Assembly: GCF_005862305.2 (NCBI RefSeq)
Contig: NZ_CP054025.1
Span: forward strand, 124,001-188,000
DNA length: 64,000 nucleotides
Reading direction: 5' to 3'
Source: Rhizobium indicum
GTDB lineage: Bacteria; Pseudomonadota; Alphaproteobacteria; Rhizobiales; Rhizobiaceae
The notes under the pieces are model-generated. The model saw only the letters and a program-made list of their open reading frames with translations. It was not told where the DNA came from and did not search any database. Shown here piece after piece: positions 44,242 through 51,601 of this stretch (position 1 is its first letter; every line of letters starts with the position of its first letter). The position numbers and the translations under genes were made by a program.

Positions 44242-45167
44242 CCAGTATGTTCTCTCTCGTGCTGGCCGCTATCCTCGGCCTGCTTGCCGTCGCCTCCGCC
44301 ATCGGTTTCATCCTGCAGCGACGCGCGACAGAACCCGGCTCCGTCGCCACCGTTCAGAACCTCAACGCCCGTATCCGCTCCTGGTGGATCATGGTCGCCG
44401 TCTTCGGCGGCGCGATCCTGCTCGGCGATACGGCCACCGTCATCCTGTTCGCATTCCTGTCCTTTATGGCGCTTCGCGAATTCTGGACGCTGACACCATC
44501 GCGGCGTGGCGATCACCTGGCGCTTTTCCTGTCCTTCTTCGTTGTGCTGCCGCTGCATTACGTGCTGCTCGGAACGGAATGGTACGGCCTGTTTGCGATC
44601 TTCATCCCGGTCTATGCCTTCCTGATCCTGCCGGCGGTGGCGACCTTGACGGGTGACGTCAACGAATTCCTCGCCCGCAGCGCCAGGGTGCAATGGGGAT
44701 TGATGCTGACGGTCTATTCGATCAGCCACGCTCCAGCACTCCTCATGCTGGAGACCGGCACACCGTCCGCACTTCTTCTCGTCTATCTGGTCGTGGTCGT
44801 ACAGCTCAGCGACGTCTTCCAGTATGTCTGGGGCAAGCTCCTCGGAAAGCACCGTTTCTCGCCGAATATCAGTCCGTCGAAGACGATCGAAGGGCTGGTC
44901 GGAGGCGGCGCCTCGGCCATCCTCGTGGGAACGCTGCTTTATCGCCTGACACCGTTTTCACCGCTGCAGGCCGCTGCCATCAGCACGGTCATCGTCGTCG
45001 CGGGCTTCTTCGGCGGCTTCGTGCTCTCGGCCATCAAGCGCGATCTCAATGCCAAGGACTGGGGCTATGTGATCGAGGGCCATGGCGGCGTGCTCGACCG
45101 CCTGGACTCCATCACCTTCGCCGCACCACTATTCTTCCACATCGTCCGCTATTGGTTCACCACGTAG
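44238..45167 (+). CDS. Phosphatidate cytidylyltransferase (CdsA-like)
   Basis: A 309-residue membrane protein with about eight transmembrane segments. The C-terminal CDS signature reads SAIKRDLNAKDWG, then EGHGGVLDRLDS, near residues 264-295; its acidic residues bind Mg and CTP. It converts phosphatidic acid to CDP-diacylglycerol, the substrate class used by the phosphatidyltransferase at 42995. A housekeeping cdsA would be expected elsewhere, so this is probably an accessory copy, as in the E. coli ynbAB operon. Confidence 0.9.
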   Translation: MTSMFSLVLAAILGLLAVASAIGFILQRRATEPGSVATVQNLNARIRSWWIMVAVFGGAILLGDTATVILFAFLSFMALREFWTLTPSRRGDHLALFLSFFVVLPLHYVLLGTEWYGLFAIFIPVYAFLILPAVATLTGDVNEFLARSARVQWGLMLTVYSISHAPALLMLETGTPSALLLVYLVVVVQLSDVFQYVWGKLLGKHRFSPNISPSKTIEGLVGGGASAILVGTLLYRLTPFSPLQAAAISTVIVVAGFFGGFVLSAIKRDLNAKDWGYVIEGHGGVLDRLDSITFAAPLFFHIVRYWFTT

Positions 45168-45180
45168 AAGCTGGTTCTGG

Positions 45181-45504
45181 CTAAAACCGGTCGATCTCCT
45201 CGAGGCTCTCGAACAGCCGGCGCTGAACATCCCGCTCCTGCTTGCCGATGGCGGTCATCAGCCTGCCCATCGTTCCCCGCAGGCCGTGCAACTCGTCGAC
45301 CAGCTCCATGACGATATCGACGCCGGCTTCGTTGACACCCATGTTTCCCATGAGGTCCAGGATCAGCCGGGCGCGTGCGACGTCGGCGTCGCGAAATTGC
45401 CTCTGGCCGCCTGATATCTCCGGGATCAGCCAACCCTGTTCGATCCAGAGGTCGAGCTGAACGATGTCGATTTTCAAGTAAAGACGGAATTCGAGATCAT
45501 CCAT
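45181..45504 (-). CDS. cbpM: Chaperone modulatory protein CbpM
   Basis: A 107-residue MerR-like small protein that binds the J domain of CbpA and inhibits it. The sequence has IVQLDLWIEQGWLIPE (HTH-like segment near residues 13-28) and QRQFRDADVARARLILDL. ATG 45504 follows GGAGGC two bases after the CbpA stop; the ATG 17 codons earlier lies inside the CbpA gene end. Partner gene cbpA is immediately upstream. Confidence 0.88.
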   Translation of the reverse strand: MDDLEFRLYLKIDIVQLDLWIEQGWLIPEISGGQRQFRDADVARARLILDLMGNMGVNEAGVDIVMELVDELHGLRGTMGRLMTAIGKQERDVQRRLFESLEEIDRF

Positions 45505-45506
45505 GA

Positions 45507-46421
45507 TCAAGCCTCCATGTTCTTTCTCGGATCGCAGGAGTTTGCCGTCGCCCATTCCTTCATCAAGGCCGTCAGCCGCTCATCCGGGGCGTCGGGCAGC
45601 ACGATCTTCAGCGAGATGTAGACGTCGCCGTGTCCGCCGCCGCGTTTTGAAACACCTTTGCTCTTGAGACGCAGGACCTTGCCCGTGTTCGAATGAGGCG
45701 GCAGCGTCAGATTGACCGCTCCCGATGGCGTCGGCACGCGAACCTTGCCACCAAGCACGGCTTCACTAAGGGAGATCGGCAGTTCCAGGCGGATATCGTC
45801 GCCGTCACGCGTAAAGAAGCGGTGCGGGCGCACACGGATTTCGATCAGGGCATCGCCCACCGGCCCACCGCCGATGCCCGGCTCGCCCTTGCCGCGCAGT
45901 CGCAAGGTCTGGCCGTCGCGCGTCCCCGGCGGGATCTGTACGTCGAGCGCCGGACCATTCGGCATCTTGACCTCCGTCCTGGTGCCGTTGACGGCCTCGA
46001 GAAAGTCGACCTCCATGGAAAATTGCCGGTCACGGCCACGACCACGGGTCTGGCCGCCGCCGGAACGACGTGAAAAGAAGCTGGCGAAGATATCGTCGGC
46101 ATCGCTGAAATCGGCAAAGCCGGCGCTGTTGTGGTAGGGATCGCCAGGCCCGCTCTTCGACGCGTAGTCGCGGTAATAGTTGCGTTGCGCCCGCTCGGCG
46201 CCCGTTATATCGATCTCGCCGCGGTCAAAGCGTCCGCGTTTTTCCTCATCGCTCAAGATCTCGTAGGCCGATGAAATTTGCTTGAACCGTTCCTCAGCTT
46301 TTTTGTCGCCGGGGTTAAGGTCGGGGTGAAGTTTCTTGGCGAGCTTGCGGAACGCGCTTTGAATATCCTTTTGCGTCGCATCGCGTTTCACGCCCAGAAG
46401 CTCGTAGGGATCCTGGCTCAT
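45507..46421 (-). CDS. cbpA: DnaJ-class chaperone CbpA
   Basis: A 304-residue class-B J-protein. The J domain occupies residues 1-70 with the HPD motif in KKLHPDLNPGDKK, which stimulates DnaK ATPase. A Gly/Arg-rich linker (near residues 115-133) replaces the zinc-finger region of DnaJ, and two beta-sandwich substrate domains follow (GGPVGDALIEIRVRPHRFF; GGGHGDVYISLKIVLP). ATG 46421 gives the standard start MSQDPYELLG; the upstream extension is unrelated. Operon with cbpM. Confidence 0.93.
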   Translation of the reverse strand: MSQDPYELLGVKRDATQKDIQSAFRKLAKKLHPDLNPGDKKAEERFKQISSAYEILSDEEKRGRFDRGEIDITGAERAQRNYYRDYASKSGPGDPYHNSAGFADFSDADDIFASFFSRRSGGGQTRGRGRDRQFSMEVDFLEAVNGTRTEVKMPNGPALDVQIPPGTRDGQTLRLRGKGEPGIGGGPVGDALIEIRVRPHRFFTRDGDDIRLELPISLSEAVLGGKVRVPTPSGAVNLTLPPHSNTGKVLRLKSKGVSKRGGGHGDVYISLKIVLPDAPDERLTALMKEWATANSCDPRKNMEA

Positions 46422-46565
46422 ACATGTCTCCGGTCGGGCAGCGAATACTGCTGGTTGGCTTGGCAATGATATAGGTTGTCGGGCCGCCGCCGGGGAGGGG
46501 AGGCCGGCCGCTCTGATCGACGTCAATCAGACAAAGCGCCCGCTGTCTCGCAAGCTCTGTGGAGC

Positions 46566-47033
46566 TTAGAACAACGCCGCGTCTTCCGCTGCGGACGCCG
46601 AGCCTTCCTGTGCGCGATCGGGGCGCCGATCGATAAGAACCGAGCACCCGGCATGGCGCACGACCTTGTCGACGATCGAGGAGAAGACGTAGTCGGTGAT
46701 ATCGGTCACATGGAATGAAACCAGGATAAGATCGGCCGATTTCTCGCTTGCGACGGAGACGAGCAGGGAGGCGGCAACGCCGATGCGAACCTCGATCATC
46801 GCCGGAATTCCCAGCTCCTTGCAGAGCGATGCAAGTTTCTTTTCGGCGTCGATGATGGCGGTCGTTTCGAATTCCTCGGGAAGCTCCGTCAGGTGATGGC
46901 GGGGGATATTCTCGATGACGTGCATGACGACGATGCTTCCGCCTTCGTCCATCAGCGCTGCAGCCCGGCGCAAAAGGCGGCTGGCCGTCTGGCGGGGACC
47001 CATGCCGATGCCGCAGATGATCGTCCGATACAT
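46566..47033 (-). CDS. Universal stress protein (UspA family)
   Basis: A 155-residue UspA-fold protein. It starts YRTIICGIGMGPRQTASRLL, with the helix-strand pattern MDEGGSIVVMHVIENIP and DLILVSFHVTDITDYVFSSIVDKVVRHAGCSVLI. The classical ATP-binding G-2x-G-9x-G(S/T) is replaced by SFHVTDITDYVFSSIVDKV, so nucleotide binding is doubtful. A FixK-type box and -10 element lie upstream (47071-47111). In rhizobia several such proteins are induced under low oxygen. Confidence 0.87.
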   Translation of the reverse strand: MYRTIICGIGMGPRQTASRLLRRAAALMDEGGSIVVMHVIENIPRHHLTELPEEFETTAIIDAEKKLASLCKELGIPAMIEVRIGVAASLLVSVASEKSADLILVSFHVTDITDYVFSSIVDKVVRHAGCSVLIDRRPDRAQEGSASAAEDAALF

Positions 47034-47395
47034 TTGAAATCCATATCCTCGAATGCGAATGATAGCACCGATCATACCGGTGTCGACCGTCCCGGCATTG
47101 ACGAATATCAAGAAAAAGTGCCGCAACGGCAGCGCGCACGAAACAGCCAGCTGCTCGGAACGAACCTCCGGCCGAAATCGTCGCAGAAGCGCCTGAAACT
47201 CAAGGCTTCAGCGCAGTCAACACCCCGACCCAAGAGGGCACGCCATGCTCAGGAAACCCCGGTCCCGCCTGGCACGCTAAGCGAGCCGCCGCCACCATCA
47301 GATGGTACTCCTTCCAGAGTTGCCCACGGTGACGCTGCCTGATTAACCTGTTAGTGTATTTCGGCTTTTTGGATGGTGATGAGGAGGAGTTCAGT
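47034..47395. other. Divergent intergenic region (362 bp)
   Basis: It separates the universal stress protein gene (minus) from the histidine kinase gene (plus). The left end holds the FixK-type promoter described separately. The right end has GAGGAGGA just ahead of the kinase start at 47396. Open frames here (such as 47200-47535 minus) show no family features. Confidence 0.5.
47071..47111 (-). promoter_or_regulatory. FixK/FnrN-type promoter for the universal stress protein gene
   Basis: TTGAC-GAAT-ATCAA (47098-47111) matches the FNR/FixK consensus TTGAT-N4-ATCAA at nine of ten positions. On the minus strand TATGAT (47071-47076) follows with centre-to-centre spacing of 31 bases, which is the class II activator geometry (box at -41.5). 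The predicted start near 47064 leaves a leader of about 30 bases to the ATG at 47033. Confidence 0.65.
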
Positions 47396-49279
47396 ATGGT
47401 TCCTGCTCCTAAAGTTCGGTCCGGCCAGACCGTTGGAATTCCATCCGGATTTCCTTGCCTTCTGTTGCTCGCGATGGTTTTGGCCGCGAATGTCGCCTCG
47501 GCGGCGATTGTGGAGCGGGTTCCGCGCGTGCTCATCCTTTACCCGCTGGATGAAAGAACCCCCGCACCAGTGATTGTCGGTGAATCGGCGAGAAATCGAC
47601 TGCTGGAGGTAACCACTGGCAAGATTGACCTATTCTCCGAGTTTCTCGACCTTACCAGATTCAGCGACAAAATTCACATAGATCGCATGGCGCGCTATCT
47701 CGCCGCGAAATACGTCGATTATCGCCCGGATGTTGTCATCGCCATCGCAGAGCCGGCGGCCAACTTCATCGTCGCGCACCGCAGTACAATCGCCCCAAAT
47801 GCTAGGATAGTGTTCTCCGGCTTTGGTAGCGACACTGCCGCCAGAATGAAGCTGCCGAGCGATGTGGTAGGTGCGTTTACCGAGTTCGACATCGCGAAAA
47901 CTCTCCAAATGGCTCGCAGCCTCCAGCCGAGCGCACGCCATCTTTTCATTGTCGGCGGTTCGTCGGAGTTCGACCGTTCGTGGCTTGCACTAGCGCGCAA
48001 GGAGCTGGCGCTTCTCGTCAAGAGCTATGAAACAACTTACTTGACGGATTTGACGATTGATGAGTTTGTCGAGCGCGTCGCCCGCCTCCCGTCCGAAAGC
48101 ATCGTTTTGTTCCTGACCGTTTCGAAGGATAGCACCGGGCGTGACCTTATCCCGAGGGACGCGCTCGAACGGATAGCGGCCACAGCCAGCGCACCGATTT
48201 ATGGTCCCTTCTCCACCTATGTCGGTCATGGCATTGTCGGTGGCAACACCGTCACCTTTGAATCGGCGGGACTGGCTGTAGCCGACCTCACTGCGGATGC
48301 GATTGGCGGAAAGGTGATCGCCAATGTCGACGTGCCGCAGACCTACGTCGCCGATGCGAGACAACTGAAGCACTGGGACTTGTCGGAGAGCAGGCTCCCT
48401 CCGGGAACAGTTCAAAGCTTCAAGGAAAAGACCCTATGGGAGGAGCACCAGAGGCTGATCATTGCCATCCTTGTCGTTCTCGCGCTTCAAGGCTTGGTCA
48501 TTGGGGGATTGCTGGTCGAGCGCCGGCGCCGCCACGGCGCGGAGCAGGAGGCGCGCCGTCGTCTTCTTGAGGTGGTGCACCTTAACCAGTCGGCCACCGC
48601 AGGGGCGCTGTCGGCCTCGATCGCCCATGAGCTCAACCAACCGCTTGGCGCGATCCGAGCCAACGCCGAAGCTGCCGAAGTCATGATCCGCGGCAAAACG
48701 CCCGACCTCAAACTGATCCAACAAATACTCTGTGACATCCGCGACGATGATCAGCGTGCCGAGGATATCATCGTGCGGCTAAGAGGACTGCTCAAGAAGC
48801 GGAGCGAAATCGACTGGCAAGAATTCGACCTGAAGGACGTGATCAAGAGCTCGATCCAAATTCTCCACGCTGAGGCGGGTCGAAGGAACATAACAATCAG
48901 TTTCAGCCAACCGGTAGCGCAACTTCCGGTGCGGGCAGACCAGGTTCATGTTCAGCAAGTTATATTGAACCTCGCTACCAATGCGATGGATGCGATGCTC
49001 GACGCGGTGTCGACCGAGAGACGGCTGGTGTTTCAGACAACTCTCACAGAGGGATCCGAAGTCGAGTTATCAATTTCGGATACTGGACGCGGCATCCCAA
49101 GCGGACAGCTCGCCAGGGTTTTCGACGCGTTCTACACCACCAAGGCGACTGGCACTGGACTTGGCCTCTCCATCGCGCGCACAATAATCGAAACCTACGG
49201 CGGCAAGATATGGGCCGACAATCGCGCTGATGGTGGCGCTGTGTTTCGCTTCGTTCTGCCGCTCGCGCAGCGAGGATGA
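47396..49279 (+). CDS. Membrane histidine kinase with ABC-substrate-binding-like sensor domain
   Basis: A 627-residue sensor kinase. A signal anchor (FPCLLLLAMVLAANVASA, near residues 19-36) leads to a periplasmic domain of about 300 residues that resembles the ABC_sub_bind family (VLILYPLDERTPAP, PDVVIAIAEPAANFIV, YGPFSTYVGHGIVGG). A second membrane segment lies near 353-374. Cytoplasmic part: H-box SIAHELNQPLGAI with H411, N-box QQVILNLATNAMDAM (near 519), SDTGRGIPSG and GTGLGLSIA. ATG 47396 follows GAGGAGGA. The GTG of the response regulator gene starts four bases after its stop. Confidence 0.9.
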   Translation: MVPAPKVRSGQTVGIPSGFPCLLLLAMVLAANVASAAIVERVPRVLILYPLDERTPAPVIVGESARNRLLEVTTGKIDLFSEFLDLTRFSDKIHIDRMARYLAAKYVDYRPDVVIAIAEPAANFIVAHRSTIAPNARIVFSGFGSDTAARMKLPSDVVGAFTEFDIAKTLQMARSLQPSARHLFIVGGSSEFDRSWLALARKELALLVKSYETTYLTDLTIDEFVERVARLPSESIVLFLTVSKDSTGRDLIPRDALERIAATASAPIYGPFSTYVGHGIVGGNTVTFESAGLAVADLTADAIGGKVIANVDVPQTYVADARQLKHWDLSESRLPPGTVQSFKEKTLWEEHQRLIIAILVVLALQGLVIGGLLVERRRRHGAEQEARRRLLEVVHLNQSATAGALSASIAHELNQPLGAIRANAEAAEVMIRGKTPDLKLIQQILCDIRDDDQRAEDIIVRLRGLLKKRSEIDWQEFDLKDVIKSSIQILHAEAGRRNITISFSQPVAQLPVRADQVHVQQVILNLATNAMDAMLDAVSTERRLVFQTTLTEGSEVELSISDTGRGIPSGQLARVFDAFYTTKATGTGLGLSIARTIIETYGGKIWADNRADGGAVFRFVLPLAQRG

Positions 49280-49283
49280 GGCA

Positions 49284-49901
49284 GTGGGACCAATCGTTCA
49301 TATTGTCGATGACGACAAGTCGTTTCGCATCGCGGTCGGACGATTGCTGGAGGCCTCGGGCTTTCGAGTAATTTCTTATGAGTCGGGCGACGATATTTTA
49401 ACGCGTCTGACAGGCTCGGAACCTGGATGCATTCTGCTCGATCTGCAAATGCCTGGCCTGAGCGGGTCAGAACTGCAGGGCTGTCTCGCACAGAAGGCAC
49501 CGCTGCTGCCTATCGTGTTTCTCACCGGTCAAGCCGAAATCGAGGACAGCGTTCGAGCGATGAAGGCAGGCGCCGAAGATTTCCTAGAGAAGCATGCATC
49601 CAACAAGGCATTGCTAGGGGCTATCGAACGGGCGCTGCTGCAGTATGAAAAGCGGCGTACCCAGCAGGACCATGTTCATTCTCTCCACGCCCTCGTCGCC
49701 GCCCTAACGCCGCGTGAATACCAAGTTTTCGACCGGATTGTCCGCGGCAAGCGCAATAAACAGATCGCCTACGATCTCAGCACGTCGGAGAGAACTGTCA
49801 AGGCACACCGGCACAGTGTCATGGAAAAACTTGGAGTGGGTTCACTTGCCGAGGCAGTGTCGATTGCCGAGCGATTGGGACTTGTCGATCCGGCGGCATG
49901 A
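49284..49901 (+). CDS. Response regulator with LuxR/FixJ-type DNA-binding domain
   Basis: A 205-residue regulator. The receiver domain has the acidic pair DDD (residues 8-10) and phospho-acceptor D53 in CILLDLQMPG, T at VFLTGQ and conserved Lys in DFLEKH, where the usual following Pro is His. The C-terminal LuxR-type HTH (LTPREYQVFDRIVRGKRNKQ) is complete. The GTG at 49284 after GAGGATGAGG gives the standard start; it follows the kinase stop immediately, so they form a two-component pair. Confidence 0.92.
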   Translation: MGPIVHIVDDDKSFRIAVGRLLEASGFRVISYESGDDILTRLTGSEPGCILLDLQMPGLSGSELQGCLAQKAPLLPIVFLTGQAEIEDSVRAMKAGAEDFLEKHASNKALLGAIERALLQYEKRRTQQDHVHSLHALVAALTPREYQVFDRIVRGKRNKQIAYDLSTSERTVKAHRHSVMEKLGVGSLAEAVSIAERLGLVDPAA

Positions 49902-49926
49902 CCGCCCGGCAATAAAAATCCGGCAC

Positions 49927-49980
49927 TTCCCCATAGGACAATATCCGCGGTCCGTTGTTGAGCCTACGATCGGTAAGATT
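49927..49980 (+). promoter_or_regulatory. Candidate regulatory motif, copy A (ahead of lone receiver gene)
   Basis: TTCCCCATAGGACAATA (49927-49943) and, 26 bases on, TCGGTAAGATT (49970-49980). The same two blocks occur at 50466-50508. Both copies lie in intergenic DNA of the sulfatase module, 79 bases ahead of the GTG at 50022 in this case, so it is a candidate promoter or binding site for the adjacent LuxR-type regulator. Confidence 0.5.
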
Positions 49981-50021
49981 GGAAGTGGCCATATCGCCGG
50001 CTGGTTAGGGAAAGGCACACG

Positions 50022-50405
50022 GTGGAAAGTTCGCCGCCCACAGTGGCTGTCGTGGAAGACGACCAGAGCATGCGGACAAGCGTCGAGCGCTTGCTCAACG
50101 CTCATGGGTTCCCGACCAAAGGATTTAGGTCGGCGGAAAGTTTTCTCAACCGCGACGCCACGATCAAGATAGGCTGTATCGTGCTCGATATCCATCTTGA
50201 TGGCATGTCAGGCATCGAGCTTCGGCACCGGCTTAAACAATCTGACTCCACGCTCTCAGTCGTTTTCATTACCGCCGTCGATGATGACGCGCTCGAACTC
50301 GAGGCGGTTCAAGCAGGTTGCATCGCCTATCTTCACAAGCCGTTTCCAGCGGCCTCGTTGATTGGCGCTGTCACCAAAGCACTGGCTGATTCCTCAACTG
50401 GCTGA
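50022..50405 (+). CDS. Single-domain response regulator (receiver only)
   Basis: A 127-residue CheY-like receiver with acidic pair ED-D (residues 12-14), phospho-acceptor D56 in CIVLDIHLDG, T in FITAVDDD and Lys in LHKPFPA. There is no output domain, so it likely relays or competes for phosphate from the kinase at 47396. GTG start after AGGGAAAGG. It lies between the two copies of the shared motif. Confidence 0.88.
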   Translation: MESSPPTVAVVEDDQSMRTSVERLLNAHGFPTKGFRSAESFLNRDATIKIGCIVLDIHLDGMSGIELRHRLKQSDSTLSVVFITAVDDDALELEAVQAGCIAYLHKPFPAASLIGAVTKALADSSTG

Positions 50406-50465
50406 AAGCGGTCCATGTGCGCTCCCCAGCCAACAGGGCATGCCTCGCCACTTCCGAAAACCATC

Positions 50466-50508
50466 TTCCCCTAAGGACAATAGCGCAGCCACCTTTTCTC
50501 GGTAAGAC
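50466..50508 (+). promoter_or_regulatory. Candidate regulatory motif, copy B (ahead of the formylglycine-generating enzyme)
   Basis: TTCCCCTAAGGACAATA (50466-50482) and, 16 bases on, TCGGTAAGAC (50499-50508). It matches copy A at 15 of 17 positions in the first block and in nearly all of the second. It lies about 130 bases ahead of the enzyme start at 50615. Confidence 0.5.
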
Positions 50509-50614
50509 TTATCACCGGAAGGAGTTTAGCGGTGACTTGTCGCCATCGCTCGAACCGAACCTTTCTAGGCCTCACGGTCGAAGGCTTGCGATCAACGACG
50601 AAACGACGAAAGCC

Positions 50615-51601
50615 ATGACAAAACTTGCCCCTGCCGAACTGACAGCTGGACCTGTGGCAGCGAACACGTCCGACACAAACATGGTCTTGATCCCCGGGGG
50701 CACTTTCCGCATGGGGTCGGACACGCATTACCCAGAGGAGGCTCCGTCCCATCGCGTGACTGTCGACGACTTCTGGATGGACAGGGTGCCGGTCACCAAC
50801 GGAGAGTTCAAACAGTTCGTCAAGGCTACCGGCTATGTAACGATCGCCGAGCAGGTTCCCGATGCGAGAGATTATCCAGGAGCGCTTCCGCACATGCTCT
50901 ACGCCGGATCGCTGGTGTTCCAGAGGGCCTCAGGGCCAGTCGATTTGAGAAATCCGAACAACTGGTGGGCCTTCGTCAAAGGGGCAAGCTGGCGGCATCC
51001 GCTCGGCCTCAGCAGCGGCCTGTTCAAGAAGGAGAACCATCCGGTCGTTCAAATCGCCCATACGGACGCACTTGCCTATGCAGAATGGGCCGGCAAGGAA
51101 CTGCCGACTGAAGCCGAATGGGAATATGCAGCCTGCGGCGGTCTTGAGAACGCCGAATTCGCTTGGGGCGACGAGTTCACACCCGCCGGTCGCCACATGG
51201 CCAACACCTGGCAGGGCGAGTTCCCGCACCAGAACCTGGCGGCTGATGGCTACGAGCGGACCTGCCCTGTCAACGCATTCCCGCCAAACGGCTACGGGCT
51301 CCTGAGCATGATCGGCAACACCTGGGAATGGACTTCTGACTGGTACACTTCGGAGCATCCAGCCGATGCGCCTAAAGCCTGCTGCATTCCGGAAAACCCG
51401 CGCGGCGGTCGCGAGTTGGACAGCTACGATCCGCGCCAGCCGGAGATCAGGATTCCGCGCAAGGTTCTGAAAGGCGGCTCGCATCTCTGCGCTCCAAACT
51501 ACTGCCGTCGCTATCGCCTGGCGGCGCGCTACCCCCAGCCAATCGATACTTCAACTAGCCATGTCGGCTTCCGATGCATAGTGAGAGGAGACGTCAGATG
51601 A
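50615..51601 (+). CDS. Formylglycine-generating enzyme (SUMF1/FGE family)
   Basis: A 328-residue FGE-sulfatase domain protein. It opens with NMVLIPGGTFRMGSD, continues with VTNGEFKQFVKATGYVT and LPTEAEWEYAACGG, and ends with the active-site pair C292-APNY-C297 in KGGSHLCAPNYCRRYR, spaced as in human FGE (C336/C341). These cysteines oxidise a target Cys to formylglycine. I chose ATG 50615, though its ribosome site is weak and a GTG at 50417 is in frame. Its stop overlaps the sulfatase start (ATGA), so it probably serves that enzyme. Confidence 0.9.
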   Translation: MTKLAPAELTAGPVAANTSDTNMVLIPGGTFRMGSDTHYPEEAPSHRVTVDDFWMDRVPVTNGEFKQFVKATGYVTIAEQVPDARDYPGALPHMLYAGSLVFQRASGPVDLRNPNNWWAFVKGASWRHPLGLSSGLFKKENHPVVQIAHTDALAYAEWAGKELPTEAEWEYAACGGLENAEFAWGDEFTPAGRHMANTWQGEFPHQNLAADGYERTCPVNAFPPNGYGLLSMIGNTWEWTSDWYTSEHPADAPKACCIPENPRGGRELDSYDPRQPEIRIPRKVLKGGSHLCAPNYCRRYRLAARYPQPIDTSTSHVGFRCIVRGDVR

